A DNA stretch of 64,000 nt from Selaginella moellendorffii (Eukaryota; Streptophyta; Lycopodiopsida; Selaginellales; Selaginellaceae). Numbering within the stretch: position 1 is the stretch's first letter; every line of letters starts with the position of its first letter. Made by a program: the position numbers and the translations under genes. This document shows positions 19,673 to 29,290 of the stretch, piece by piece. The notes under the pieces were generated by a model, which made no database searches, was not told where the DNA came from, and saw only the letters and a program-made list of their open reading frames with translations. The DNA lies in assembly GCF_000143415.4 (NCBI RefSeq), contig NW_003314263.1, positions 1,056,165 to 1,120,164 of the forward strand. The letters are read 5' to 3'.

Positions 19673-21921
19673 TCTCCGCAAGAACACGCTCCATTCTGGA
19701 ACCTATGAAACCTGTTGCAGTCCCTCACCACGATCTCCCGGTTGACAAGCTTGGAGATGAACTTCGAGGCAGTGTGGCAGTCGTTGCACACTCGCAGGTT
19801 TTTCACCACGCGAATCGGTGAGCCTTCAGGGGTGGTGAGGAGAGCAAACGCCATCGCCAGCTTCTCGCTGTGATACCCGACCATGGTCTCTTTCACCTCC
19901 TGTTTCACGTCGTGGAGGACCATCTCGGTGTCGGGGACGTAACCGGCCGCTTTCATCAGCTTTGTCAGTCGCTGGAGCTCGGCGTGTATCTCGCCTATCC
20001 GAGGATGATCCAAGTCCCCCGAGATAAACTCGTGCACCCGGTCTTTCACTTCGATCCAGCTCCTCCCTGCTTCTTTCACGGTCATGAAGAGCTGCATTGC
20101 TTGCCTCATCCTTGCAACGTCGGACCATCTTCCAGCCTTCGCGTACATGTTGGAGAGAAGCACGTACGGAGCTCGTTTCCTTGGATCCAGCTGAAACAAG
20201 TTCTCGGCAGCCCAGATTGCTCCGTCCATATTCCGGTAAGTTCTGCAAGCTCCCAAGAACGCCATCCATGCCACGGGATGTGGCTCAAACGGCATATGGA
20301 GCAGCAGATCCTCCGAGTCTACGATCCAGCCTGCTCGACCGAGAAGATCCACCATGCAGCCAAAGTGCTCGGCTTCGGGAAAAATCCCGTGGTCGCCAAT
20401 GAAGGAAACGAAGTGCTTCCTGCCTTGATCTAGCATTCCGGCGTGGCTGCAAGCGAAGAGCACGCTCGTGAAAGTGATGATTGTCGGCTGGAGGCCCTCT
20501 AGCCGCATTCTCTCAAACAGCTCCAGTGCCTTCTCGGTTTGCCCGTGCTGGGCATTCGTCGCGATGAGCGAGTTCCACAGCACGAGATCCAAGTGAGCGA
20601 TCTTGTCAAACATGTTCCCCGCTAGAGCCAAGTTCCCACACTTGCTATACATGTTGACGAGCGCAGTAAGAACGTAAACATCCGATTCCAATCCGCCTCC
20701 CAGCACATGTATCCTCTCGTGAATCCTTCTTCCTTGCTTTAGAGCCGCGATCGCAGCACAAGCATCCAGGACGCTCACAAACGTCGTAGAATTTGGTGCC
20801 AGCCCCTCCAAGTCCATCCTGTGAAGCACCCGGATCGCGTCCCTGTTACGATCGTTGCGGGCATACGCTGCCGAGATAGCAGACCACGCCACCACATTCT
20901 TCTCAACAATCTGTCCAAACGCCTCCGCAGCAGCCTCGATCCTGCCACACTTCCCATACAAATTCACCAGCGCAGTCCCGACCACCACTCCGGATTGGAT
21001 CCCTTGTGCTTCTACTCGCTGATGCATCAAAGCGCCACTCCTCAAATCGCCCAACGACGCACAGGCATCCAGCCCGCTCACCAGCGTCACTTTGTTTGGA
21101 GCCACTCCATCGAGATCCATCTGGCGAAACAAACCCAGTGCCTCTCTAGGATGCCCATTCCGGGCATATGCCGCGACCATGGCGCTCCAAGCCACCACGT
21201 CCCTGTGGCTCATCCTCAAGAACACGCTGGCCGCATCCGTACAGTGGCCAAGCTTGCCGTACAGGCTCACCAGCGCCGTCTGGACGATCGACTCCTCCTC
21301 GATGCCAGTGCCTAGGATCGCGAGCTGGATGGAGCGACCGATCGTAATCTCGCGGGCGTCCGTGCACGCCGAGAGGAAGATGCTGATCCCTACCTCGCCG
21401 GGATTGATCCCCTGGAGCAGCATCCCGCGGAAGAAGAGCCAGCAGCGATCGAAATCCCGATTCTCGGCGAACGCCGCGAGCATCATCGTCCAGCTAAAGA
21501 CGTTCTTGCTCTGGATGCCGTGGAACACCGCCAGCGCGTCGTCGAATCGATCGCACTTGGTGTAGAGATCGATGAGGAGATTGCACAGGAACCTGTTGCG
21601 GATCCAGCCGAGCTCCTCCATCTGGCGGTGGAGGCGCCGGCCGAGCTCCAGCGAGCGCGACCACGTACAGCGCCGGAGCAGCGCCTTGAAATCCTGCGAT
21701 TGGGGAGAGAAGCGCTGCGATTCGAGCGATGCGATGGCGGATTCCAGCGGCATCGCGTCCAGATCGAGGTCTCCATCGTCGCATTCTTGCGCGGCGCTGC
21801 CCCAAAATCTCTTCCAGACCTTCTTTGTAAATAGCAGCGATGGTTTCTTTTTTACTAAAGGCAAATGCCTCATGGATTTTTCTCTAGGGTTAGGGGTTGG
21901 CCATAGCTCTTCTTGCTCCAT
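19663..21921 (-). CDS. PPR-DYW protein (probable organellar C-to-U RNA editing factor)
   Basis: 752 residues in one exon. The N-terminal ~75 residues lack repeats and may be an organelle presequence (Lys/Arg-rich KKKPSLLFTKKVWKRFW). About 14 P-L-S repeats follow, then E1/E2 (MVDLLGRAGWIVDSEDLL, YVLLSNMYAKAGRWSDVARMRQAM, RSWIEVKDRVHEFISGD) and a complete DYW deaminase-like domain. That domain has the HSE active-site motif (YHSEKLAMAF), the zinc CxxCH motif (CNDCHTASKF) and the terminal CSCGDYW. All residues expected for an active DYW cytidine deaminase are present. The stop TGA lies at 19663-19665, inside the last codons of the convergent PPR gene. Confidence 0.95.
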   Translation of the reverse strand: MEQEELWPTPNPREKSMRHLPLVKKKPSLLFTKKVWKRFWGSAAQECDDGDLDLDAMPLESAIASLESQRFSPQSQDFKALLRRCTWSRSLELGRRLHRQMEELGWIRNRFLCNLLIDLYTKCDRFDDALAVFHGIQSKNVFSWTMMLAAFAENRDFDRCWLFFRGMLLQGINPGEVGISIFLSACTDAREITIGRSIQLAILGTGIEEESIVQTALVSLYGKLGHCTDAASVFLRMSHRDVVAWSAMVAAYARNGHPREALGLFRQMDLDGVAPNKVTLVSGLDACASLGDLRSGALMHQRVEAQGIQSGVVVGTALVNLYGKCGRIEAAAEAFGQIVEKNVVAWSAISAAYARNDRNRDAIRVLHRMDLEGLAPNSTTFVSVLDACAAIAALKQGRRIHERIHVLGGGLESDVYVLTALVNMYSKCGNLALAGNMFDKIAHLDLVLWNSLIATNAQHGQTEKALELFERMRLEGLQPTIITFTSVLFACSHAGMLDQGRKHFVSFIGDHGIFPEAEHFGCMVDLLGRAGWIVDSEDLLLHMPFEPHPVAWMAFLGACRTYRNMDGAIWAAENLFQLDPRKRAPYVLLSNMYAKAGRWSDVARMRQAMQLFMTVKEAGRSWIEVKDRVHEFISGDLDHPRIGEIHAELQRLTKLMKAAGYVPDTEMVLHDVKQEVKETMVGYHSEKLAMAFALLTTPEGSPIRVVKNLRVCNDCHTASKFISKLVNREIVVRDCNRFHRFQNGACSCGDYW

Positions 21922-21996
21922 CCAGGTGAGGCGCTCTCTCTTCTCAGCTAGGAAATTCCACTACAAGGATGCTCTAGCGAGATTCTTGCGACAAGG

Positions 21997-23709
21997 ATGA
22001 TGGATCAGCTCTTCCCTCTCATGGACGACGAGATGGAGACCGTGTCGCTGGAAGCAGCGTCCACGGCGACACCGCTCCTCCGCGAATCGAGCTCGCAGGA
22101 ATCGCCAGAGAATGGGGCGATGACACGCCGGAAAGAATCGTCCAGGAGCTTTCGGAGTCCATCCGGGAGGCCCGAGCTCCTGATCGAGCCTCCGAGCTAC
22201 GCCGATGTGGTGTTCGCTCCATACGCCGCCAGGCAGCCGGAGGAATCCGGGAGGGCAGTGGAGAAGAACTATCTCCGGATTAGCGTCTCGGATCCACAGA
22301 AGACGCAGGATCACGGCAGCAGTGGCGGGACTTTCGTGGCGTATCTCTTCACGACCTACACCGATCTTCCGGAGTTTCTTGGCACGAGCTTTAGCGTCCG
22401 GAGGAGGTTCCGCGAGGTGGTGGCGCTGGCGGACCAGCTGGGAGAGATCTACAAAGGCTACTTCATCCCTCCCAGGCCGGACAAGAACGTCCAGCTCGTC
22501 CAGACGCAGGACTTTGTGAGCAATCGCGTCCACGAGCTCGAGAGATACTTCCATCGTCTCGCGGCGCATCCAGTGCTGAGGAACAGCGTGGAGTTGCGGC
22601 AGTTCCTCTCGTCTCCAGGGAGGAATCCAATGCAAGTCTCCTCGGATGTTTCGTCGGTGATGTTTGATGGTGATGAGAGTGGTGCTACTGGGAATGGGAA
22701 CAGTCACGCGGTGGCGGAGCCTGGTAAAGGTGGCAGGGATCTCTTGAGAACTTTCAGGGAGCTGCGGCAGTATGTGGCCAACGATTGGGGTGGCAGCAAG
22801 CCGCTGGTGGTAGAGGAGGATAAGAAGTTTGTGGAACACAAGGAGAAGATCCAGGAGTTTGAGCGCGAGCTTGTTCTAGCTTCCGAGCAAGTAAGTTCTT
22901 CATGGTTCTTTTGTCTGGAAAATCTCGATTGTGGCGTTCTTTCCAGGCAGAGCTGCTTACGAAGGCTCAAGAGAATATGGGAACCGTCATGGGTGACCTT
23001 GGGATGTCCTTGAGTAGACTTGGCCGGTTCGAGTGCGAGGATGCGGCCATTGTTGTTGGCAATGCCGCTGTGAAAGCGAGCAGGTGCTACACAGAATCCA
23101 GCACGCAGTGCATTAAGTATTTGGTAAGTACCTCTCGGTTTCGGTGCTCGAAAGTTTTAAACTTTCTCGTTCCAGCTTACCTTTCACGAATACCTTGCCT
23201 TGATGCAAGCTATTCACGGTGCTTTCGCTGAGCGATCGAAAGCACTACTGACGGTCCAAACTCTTAAATCCGACATAGCGTCAATGCAAGCTCGGTATGA
23301 GAAGTTAACAGCGGCGTCTTTGAGAGTTTTTGGTGGCGACAAACGTAAGATAGAGGAGACAAAAGCGGCCATTGCAAGCTCGGAAGAAGCTTGCGCATCC
23401 GCTCGAAAGGAGTACGATCGCATCAAAGTAAGAAAAAAACGCATTTTTACAGTTCATACAGCTAACTCTTGTTCGCAGGAACGGAACTGGGAGGAGATTG
23501 AGCGATACGAAGTTAATCGACAGACAGATCTATTCGAGATGTTGAAAGGATTTGTACAGACGCAGGTAAGAAACGGAGCCTATTCTTCAATGCTTTTCGA
23601 GATCTGACACTCTTCCATGAAGGTGGGTTACGCGGAAAAACTCGGTAAAGCGTGGAGTGAAGTGTCGGAAAGCTTAAGCTCTGGGGAGGGCATGGCTAGT
23701 TCTATGTAA
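21997..23709 (+). CDS. SNX2: Sorting nexin 2-like protein (PX + BAR), 5 exons
   Basis: Exons 21997-22890, 22947-23123, 23176-23427, 23479-23565 and 23623-23709 join in frame to 498 residues. Residues 1-~90 are an acidic/Ser-rich leader. The PX domain (~92-206) has the RRRFREV basic motif and the proline loop FIPPRPDKN that contact PI3P in this family. The BAR-type helical domain (~255-498) includes KFVEHKEKIQEFERELVLASEQ split over an exon joint, LGRFECEDA and QCIKYLLTFHEYLALMQAIHGAFAERSKALLTVQ. In plants SNX2 with SNX1 works at endosomes and the prevacuolar compartment in retromer-linked sorting. A second in-frame ATG follows the first immediately. The gene is divergent from the DYW gene, the two ATGs being only about 75 bases apart. 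Confidence 0.93.
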
Positions 23710-23794
23710 GTTATGAATTCTTGCAAGCACGTTTCTTTGTACAGGCAAGAGCTTGCTCTCTTGGCTCTCTTGAAGAATAACACAAATCTCGGCA

Positions 23795-25345
23795 ATGGTT
23801 GTAGAGATCCGGAATCATCAAAGTCCCGAGACACGCAGCGCCAGTGACACAGACAGGCTAGCGGCATTTATCAAGTCCTGCGGGAACTTGCGAGACTTGG
23901 CACAGGGCAAGAGGATTGCTGCACAGATTCGCAGCGACGAGACACTATGCCGGAACAGATATCTCGCCAATCTCCTCATCGAGATGTATGGAAAGTGTGG
24001 CAGCCTGGAAGATGCTCGCCGGGTGTTCGACGCCATCGAGCGGCCGAATCGTTTCTCCTGGAGCATGATGGTGGCGGCTTACGCCCAGAATGGGTATATC
24101 AAGGAAGCCAAGTCCATCTCCAATGCTATGCCGGAACAGGACGTGGTTTGCTCGACTGCTATGCTGACTGCATATGCCCAGCACGGGCTTGTGGACGAGG
24201 CCAGGGTGCTGTTTGATACTATGCCGGTTCGCAACGTTGTTTCTTGGACTGCCATCGTCGCGGCCTATGCTCAGAACGGGTATCTTGAGGCAGCGAAGGC
24301 TCTCTTCGACAGGATGCCGGAACGCAACGTTGTTTCGTGGAACACCATGATGCAAGCTTACATCGAGAACGACGAGCTCAAGGAGGCGAGATCTTTGCTT
24401 GGCTGCATGCCTCAGTGGACTATCGCGACTTGGAACGCGATTGTCCAGGGGTATGTGAAGAGTAACATTCTCTCGGAGGCTAAAGTTCTCTTTGACAGGA
24501 TGCCGGAGTATGACTTGCTCACTTTCACGTCGATGATCCACGGCTACTCCGAGAACGGGAACTTGGAGGCCGCAAAGAGCATCTTTGATCGAATGCCAGA
24601 GAGGGACGTGGTGTGCTGGAACAAGATGATAGCGGTGCATGCTCAGTGCTGGGATCTGGAAGGGGCCGAGAGGCTGTTCTTTGCAATGCCAGAACAGGAC
24701 GTCATCTCCTGGACAACCATGCTCGAGGCCTACGTCCAAAACTTCCATTACCAGCACGCAGAGGCGATGTTCTACACCATCCCGGAGAGAAACATGGTGT
24801 CGTGGAACGTGATGATGGCCGCGAGCGCGCAGAACGGGCAGCTTCTTCGGGCCATGAAAACATTCGAGACGATGCCGGCTCGAGACTTGATATCGTGGAA
24901 TACGATGGTGGCTGCGTTCTCCGGGTGTGGTCACGGCGAGGTGGCGTTTGAGATCTTCCGGGGGATGGAACTGGATGGGATCAAGCCAAACTCGATCTCC
25001 TTCTCCTGCGTCTTCAACGCTTGCAGTCATGTCGGTCTGCTCCACGAAGGTCTCCAGTACTTCCGGCTCATGGCGAGCGACCACGAGATCTTTCCGTCGA
25101 GGGAGCACTACTGCTGCTTGATCGACGCTGCCGGGAGGTCGGGACAGGTGAAAGTGGCGGAAGATCTGCTCGCGAGGATGCCGTTCAAGCCGGATGCCAT
25201 GGCGATGGGAGCGGTGCTCGGAGCTTGCAAGACGAACAGGGACAAGGACGCTCGCGACCGAGCGGCCAAGAACTTTTTCACGTCGGAGATGAGAAACCCT
25301 GGCATTTACGTGCTGCTAGCAAACGCTTACGTACACCAGCAGTGA
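23795..25345 (+). CDS. PPR protein (PLS type, short E1-like end)
   Basis: 516 residues, no intron. It begins with a leader and an L-like unit (FIKSCGNLRDLAQGKRIAAQI), followed by about 11 units dominated by short S-like repeats with the consensus NVVSWNTMMxAYxxNGxLxEAxxLFDRMPER. It ends with the standard GIKPNSISFSCVFNACSHVGLLHEGLQYF, REHYCCLIDAAGRSGQVKVAEDLL and a truncated E1 (GIYVLLANAYVHQQ) before TGA at 25343-25345. Without E2 or DYW it would need a partner for editing. The start ATG is only about 85 bases after the stop of SNX2, in the same direction. An organelle presequence is not obvious. Confidence 0.88.
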   Translation: MVVEIRNHQSPETRSASDTDRLAAFIKSCGNLRDLAQGKRIAAQIRSDETLCRNRYLANLLIEMYGKCGSLEDARRVFDAIERPNRFSWSMMVAAYAQNGYIKEAKSISNAMPEQDVVCSTAMLTAYAQHGLVDEARVLFDTMPVRNVVSWTAIVAAYAQNGYLEAAKALFDRMPERNVVSWNTMMQAYIENDELKEARSLLGCMPQWTIATWNAIVQGYVKSNILSEAKVLFDRMPEYDLLTFTSMIHGYSENGNLEAAKSIFDRMPERDVVCWNKMIAVHAQCWDLEGAERLFFAMPEQDVISWTTMLEAYVQNFHYQHAEAMFYTIPERNMVSWNVMMAASAQNGQLLRAMKTFETMPARDLISWNTMVAAFSGCGHGEVAFEIFRGMELDGIKPNSISFSCVFNACSHVGLLHEGLQYFRLMASDHEIFPSREHYCCLIDAAGRSGQVKVAEDLLARMPFKPDAMAMGAVLGACKTNRDKDARDRAAKNFFTSEMRNPGIYVLLANAYVHQQ

Positions 25346-25382
25346 TGGAGCTAGGAAGGATGACGGACAGAAGATCGTAGGA

Positions 25383-27491
25383 CTACACTCGAGTTGCTAA
25401 GTTCTTGACGGTGGAACTATAGCTACTGGCAGGAGGATTCGGAAAAAATTTACAGTGTGAAGACGATGAGGAGGAAGAGTAAATGGTGGCAAGCCAGACA
25501 CAAGCAGCTCCACCGGACGGTTCCAAATCGAGGAGTGTTTGCGACGCTCCAGCTCCAAACTCGAGATCGCTGTGGGTCCGGCAAGCTCCCAGGAAGCACT
25601 TCCACTCGAAAGTATTCGGGACGAACGGCATGTTTTCCATGAGATCTCCAGCGCTGTCAAGGTAGCCGGCTCGCCCCAGGAGATTCACCATGCAGCAGTA
25701 GTGCTGCTTTCTCGGCTCCATTCCAAAGTCGAAGCTCATGGAGACGAAGCTCGATCGACCAGCGTAAGTTTTTCCGGCGTGAATGCAAGCTACCAACATA
25801 GCAACGAAGCTCCCTTCGTCAAACTCGACGCTTTCCATTGCCATGCTTGCGAAGATCTCGAAAGCCTCAGTGGTATGCCCGTTTTGAGCATAGCCGGTTA
25901 GCAGCGAGCTCCAGGAGATTATATCGCGATGCGGAGAATGGTAAAGGAGTTTCTTTGCCTGATCCAAAAGACCATTTTGTGATAAAACCGAGATCATCCC
26001 ATTCCACGTTACTGAATTTCTCGAAAGCATGGTATCAAAAGTATGCTTCGCCTCGGCAAAATACCCGTTTTGGGCATATGCTGTTAAGAGGGAGTTCCAC
26101 GAAGAAAGGATATGCTGAGGCATGGTGTCAAAGATTCGCTTGGATTCCTCCATATGCCCGGCTTGAGCATACCCGGAGAGTAAGATGTTGTACGACACGG
26201 CGTCCTTGACGGGCATGGAATCAAACGAGTGCACGGCAGCCTCGATATGCCCGGCTTGGGCATATGCCGACTCTATTGCGTTCCACACAACCAAGTCCCT
26301 TTCCGGCAATGAATCAAAGCGCGCTTTTGCCGAAGAAAGATCACCGCTCTGGGCAATTGCAACCAGCATCGCCGTGGAGCAAATGAGACTTTGCTGTGGC
26401 ATCTCGTCCATGAGCAGCGTTGCTACTCCCAAATCTCCTCTCTGGGCTAGCGCGCAGACGAGAGCAGTGTAGGCGACGATGTCCCTCTCGGGCATGGCGT
26501 CGAATATCACCCTCACTTGCTCGAGATTCCCTACCCCAATATAGGCTGCAATCAGAGCGTTCCACGACACTATGTCTGCCACGGGCATCTCATCAAACGT
26601 TTTTCTCACAGCTGGAATATTCCCGACCTGGGAATATGCCGACAGCATGCAGTTCCAAGATACCAGATCCCTTTGTGGCATCGCGGCAAAGACGCGCTCC
26701 CCTTGTGACAGATACCCATTCTGGGCATATGCCGTCAGCATCGTGTTCCATGTCACAAGATTCCTCGAATCTAAAGAAAGGAAAACACGTGTTGCTTCTC
26801 TGAGACGTCCATTTTGAGCGTACGACGCGATCACAGTGTTCCATGCTATCATGTCACGCTCCGGCATATTCTCAAACACAAGAACGGCATCAGAGAGATG
26901 CCCGGATTGGGCATGTGCAGAGAGCATTGCATTCCAAGTAACAAGGTTCCGCATCGGCATGTCGTCAAAAATCCGCTTAGATTCTCGGAGATTTCCCTGC
27001 GCGGCATACGCTGTTACTAAAGGATTTACGGCCGCGAGAACGAGACAAGGCATCTGATCAAGTAGAACTTGTGCATCTTCAAGATGCCCGTTTTGGGCAA
27101 GTGCCGAAACCATGGTGCTCCAAGAGACACCATCCCTCATCGGCATTCTATCAAACAAATTTTGTGCTTTTCTCATCAAAAACCGCTGTGCGTAGGTAGT
27201 AAGCATCATATTCCAGGACACAATGTTAGTTCTAGGCATTTGGAAAAAGAGATCTTCGGCCTCCTGTAAATGCCCATTGCGGGCATATGCAGAAACCATT
27301 GCGTTCCAGCATGCTTGATCTCTCTCGGGCATCGCGTCAAACACCATCTTGGCTTCGGTCAGACGGCCGTTTCTGGAGTAGGCACAGAGAAGCATCGACC
27401 AGCTGAAGCAGTCCTTTCGTGCCAGGCCATCAAAGATCCGCCTTGCTTCCACCAGATTCCCCAGTTTACCATTTACCTCGATTTGCTGCAT
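25383..27491 (-). CDS. PPR protein with about 19 tandem S-rich repeats and an E1-like end
   Basis: 702 residues in one exon. An in-frame TAG lies 30 bases or less upstream of the ATG at 27491, so the protein starts directly in its first repeat (GNLVEARRIFDGLARKD) and no targeting peptide is visible. The repeats are short and strongly alike (DIVSWNALIAAYxxxGNLEQVRxIFDAMPER). The C-terminus has MVNLLGRAGYLDSAGDLMENMP and an E1-like motif, then a Ser-rich tail (ATIYSSSSSSSHCKFFPN) that departs from the family, so the very end may be altered. This gene is the evident parent of the broken PPR copies at 35.2, 39.5-40.3 and 56.5-57.4 kb. A missing upstream exon cannot be excluded. Confidence 0.85.
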   Translation of the reverse strand: MQQIEVNGKLGNLVEARRIFDGLARKDCFSWSMLLCAYSRNGRLTEAKMVFDAMPERDQACWNAMVSAYARNGHLQEAEDLFFQMPRTNIVSWNMMLTTYAQRFLMRKAQNLFDRMPMRDGVSWSTMVSALAQNGHLEDAQVLLDQMPCLVLAAVNPLVTAYAAQGNLRESKRIFDDMPMRNLVTWNAMLSAHAQSGHLSDAVLVFENMPERDMIAWNTVIASYAQNGRLREATRVFLSLDSRNLVTWNTMLTAYAQNGYLSQGERVFAAMPQRDLVSWNCMLSAYSQVGNIPAVRKTFDEMPVADIVSWNALIAAYIGVGNLEQVRVIFDAMPERDIVAYTALVCALAQRGDLGVATLLMDEMPQQSLICSTAMLVAIAQSGDLSSAKARFDSLPERDLVVWNAIESAYAQAGHIEAAVHSFDSMPVKDAVSYNILLSGYAQAGHMEESKRIFDTMPQHILSSWNSLLTAYAQNGYFAEAKHTFDTMLSRNSVTWNGMISVLSQNGLLDQAKKLLYHSPHRDIISWSSLLTGYAQNGHTTEAFEIFASMAMESVEFDEGSFVAMLVACIHAGKTYAGRSSFVSMSFDFGMEPRKQHYCCMVNLLGRAGYLDSAGDLMENMPFVPNTFEWKCFLGACRTHSDLEFGAGASQTLLDLEPSGGAACVWLATIYSSSSSSSHCKFFPNPPASSYSSTVKNLATRV

Positions 27492-27612
27492 TTGTTTTTG
27501 AGAGAACTAAGAAACTTGCACAGAACGTGAGACGCTTCCAACTGCAAGAAGCAAACGCAATTGCAATGCGTAGAAAACTTTCTCTCCATTCAACTTTCAT
27601 AGCCTGCTCTCG

Positions 27613-27660
27613 GGGGCATTCCAAGAATTGAACTCGGGACCTCTCGCACCCCAATTGCCC
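27613..27660 (-). pseudogene. tRNA-Pro remnant (D-arm and half of anticodon arm deleted)
   Basis: The reverse complement keeps the 5' GGGCA, the 3' half of the anticodon arm (GGTGCGAGAGG), the T-arm (CCGAGTTCAATTCTTGG, one mismatch) and the 3' acceptor strand AATGCCC. The 24 bases holding the D-arm and the anticodon itself are gone compared with the intact gene at 40353-40424. It lies in the same position relative to the PPR gene as the other two tRNA-Pro copies do relative to their PPR pseudogenes. Confidence 0.8.
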
Positions 27661-27902
27661 GTCAACTTAATGTATCGCTATGATTCGTACCTTTTACTCG
27701 TTTGTAAATCTCCCATATTTCAAGATCTACCTGGTTGTCAATCTCTCATTGTCAATCCCAGTTTTCGAGTCTCATTTGCATTTCATTCTTCTTTTTGTCG
27801 TTTATAAAATTAAATTTCATCAAGGATTGTGCCGTGACATAGTTGATTTGTATATGTATATAAATTGGATTCTCAATGGTAGGTTACTCATAGTTTCTAC
27901 AG

Positions 27903-28030
27903 TAAGGTGTTATTCGTTTTAGCTCTTCTTGTTTGTGTGGGAGTTGTGATAGTTCTCGGAAAATTTGTTAGGATTTGATTACACTCTTGACTTAGGCAAC
28001 TATCCTAACAGCCAGCTCAGAAACTCAGCG
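27903..28030 (+). pseudogene. Remnant of the small secreted cysteine-protein (Hce2-like) gene
   Basis: Matches the first exon of the gene at 40681-41120 in two pieces: the signal-peptide region (ttagctcttcttgtttgtgtgg) and the later part (acactcttgacttaggcaac-tatcctaacagccagctc). The start codon and about 90 bases of the N-terminal mature region are deleted between them. The upstream leader is also recognisable from about 27680. No second exon is found. Confidence 0.75.
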
Positions 28031-28147
28031 CCACCGATGGGTCAACTTTTGAGATTGAAGAAGCTATAGATGTAGGAAGGGGGGATTTTGCGCAGGTGAA
28101 AAAAAAATCTTGGAACCCTAAACCCAAACTTTATATGAAGGATACAT

Positions 28148-29290
28148 TGTGTTATCGTTATAACGAATTCCAAATTTGAAGAAAACTTGATAGTAGCGGC
28201 ATTTTGAATCCTCGTAGTCTATAACATTTTGCGTTTTCGTAGTCTGTTCTATGCGCGGTGGGGATCGCATGGGGATGGAAGAGCGAAATGCCGGTCCCAG
28301 CCGGAGAGTAGGTAATGCCCGCGAGTTTAGGAAAAGAGGAGCCGGCAGGAGTGGAGGCAGCGGGAATCAGCATAATAAGAAGCCAAAGATCGAGTGCATG
28401 CCTGCAGATTTCCAGACCAGAACGCAGACAATGACACCGTTGTCATGATCAATAAGGTGGAATCGCTGTACCCAGTTTTGAAAAGCTAGAGATTGTGACG
28501 GTTCCAGCATCGCTCAAACGAGGTACTTTGGATCCTGGTCCTTCTATTGCTGTCAATAAAGTGGACATTGGAAGCCAGGTACATGCTGCAATTTTCACGA
28601 GCAACATTATGATATTAATATGCAGGTTACTTCAAAGTGAAGGAAATCAAGTCTCCAAAGCAGATCCCATTGACATCTAGATCAAGGGATGCTCAGTCAA
28701 GAGACACTATCACTGCAATAGCAGTAACAACACCGAAGGATGATTGTGAAGCCAAGGAACAGATTCATTAGCTGAGGGAGCTAAAGCAAAAGACAAATAT
28801 TTTACTTACCCGGTTTGTGCGGTTTTTTTTTATTTTTATTTTTGTTACTCCTTTAAAACTGACTTTCACTTTCCCTTTCAGAATGGATGCACAGCTACAA
28901 GTAGCAGTTGCCACTCAGGCGCTACTCCCTTGCCCTCTCTATCAAAGTTTTGATTTCTGACTAGTATTTTGTTATTATTACAGGTCCAACGGCTGAGTTG
29001 ATTCTTGTCCAGCGTGGGCTTCACAAATATAAAAAAGAACTTGAGGAAGAGAAGAAGCAGTGGGCTTTGTAAAAGCTTGAACAAAATTTTTAGTCCAAAA
29101 GGGTTATAATAATATTCATATAGCTAATAATTCAAGCATAGGCTGTTCCTCAAGCCCTCTTTTTCTATTACAATATGTTCTCCTTCTCAAGCTCTATTTT
29201 ATATTTGTGGAGCTCTTTGAGGAGCCATGCTATATCATTTTCCTTTAAAATGTTGTCTAAAATATATTTTAATAAAATAAAATGTTGTAT
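28148..29290 (+). pseudogene. Unrecognised multi-exon gene, decayed copy 1 of 3
   Basis: Sequence shared with 36240-37270 (same strand) and with about 47880-48310 (opposite strand). Across copies one can read pieces of a Gly/Arg/Lys-rich segment (NKKPKIECMPADF), an acidic segment (DMDDDAVVMI, intact only in copy 2), a segment LDPGPS-AV-EVDI-SQ and a C-terminal coiled coil (LHKYKKELEEEKKQWAL). This copy has a deletion after ADF that shifts the frame, and exon joints are unclear. I do not recognise the parent family. The coiled-coil end and the basic leader would suit a nuclear or structural protein, but that is a guess. Confidence 0.5.

Noticed and set aside
21961-22839. 292-codon frame antisense to sorting nexin 2
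   Set aside because: Fully inside the SNX2 first exon; Arg/His/Pro-rich shadow.
23945-25108. Long open frame (387 codons) antisense to the 516-residue PPR gene
   Set aside because: It mirrors the PPR repeat pattern and its periodic His/Val-rich composition is what the reverse strand of PPR repeats gives. No independent domain.
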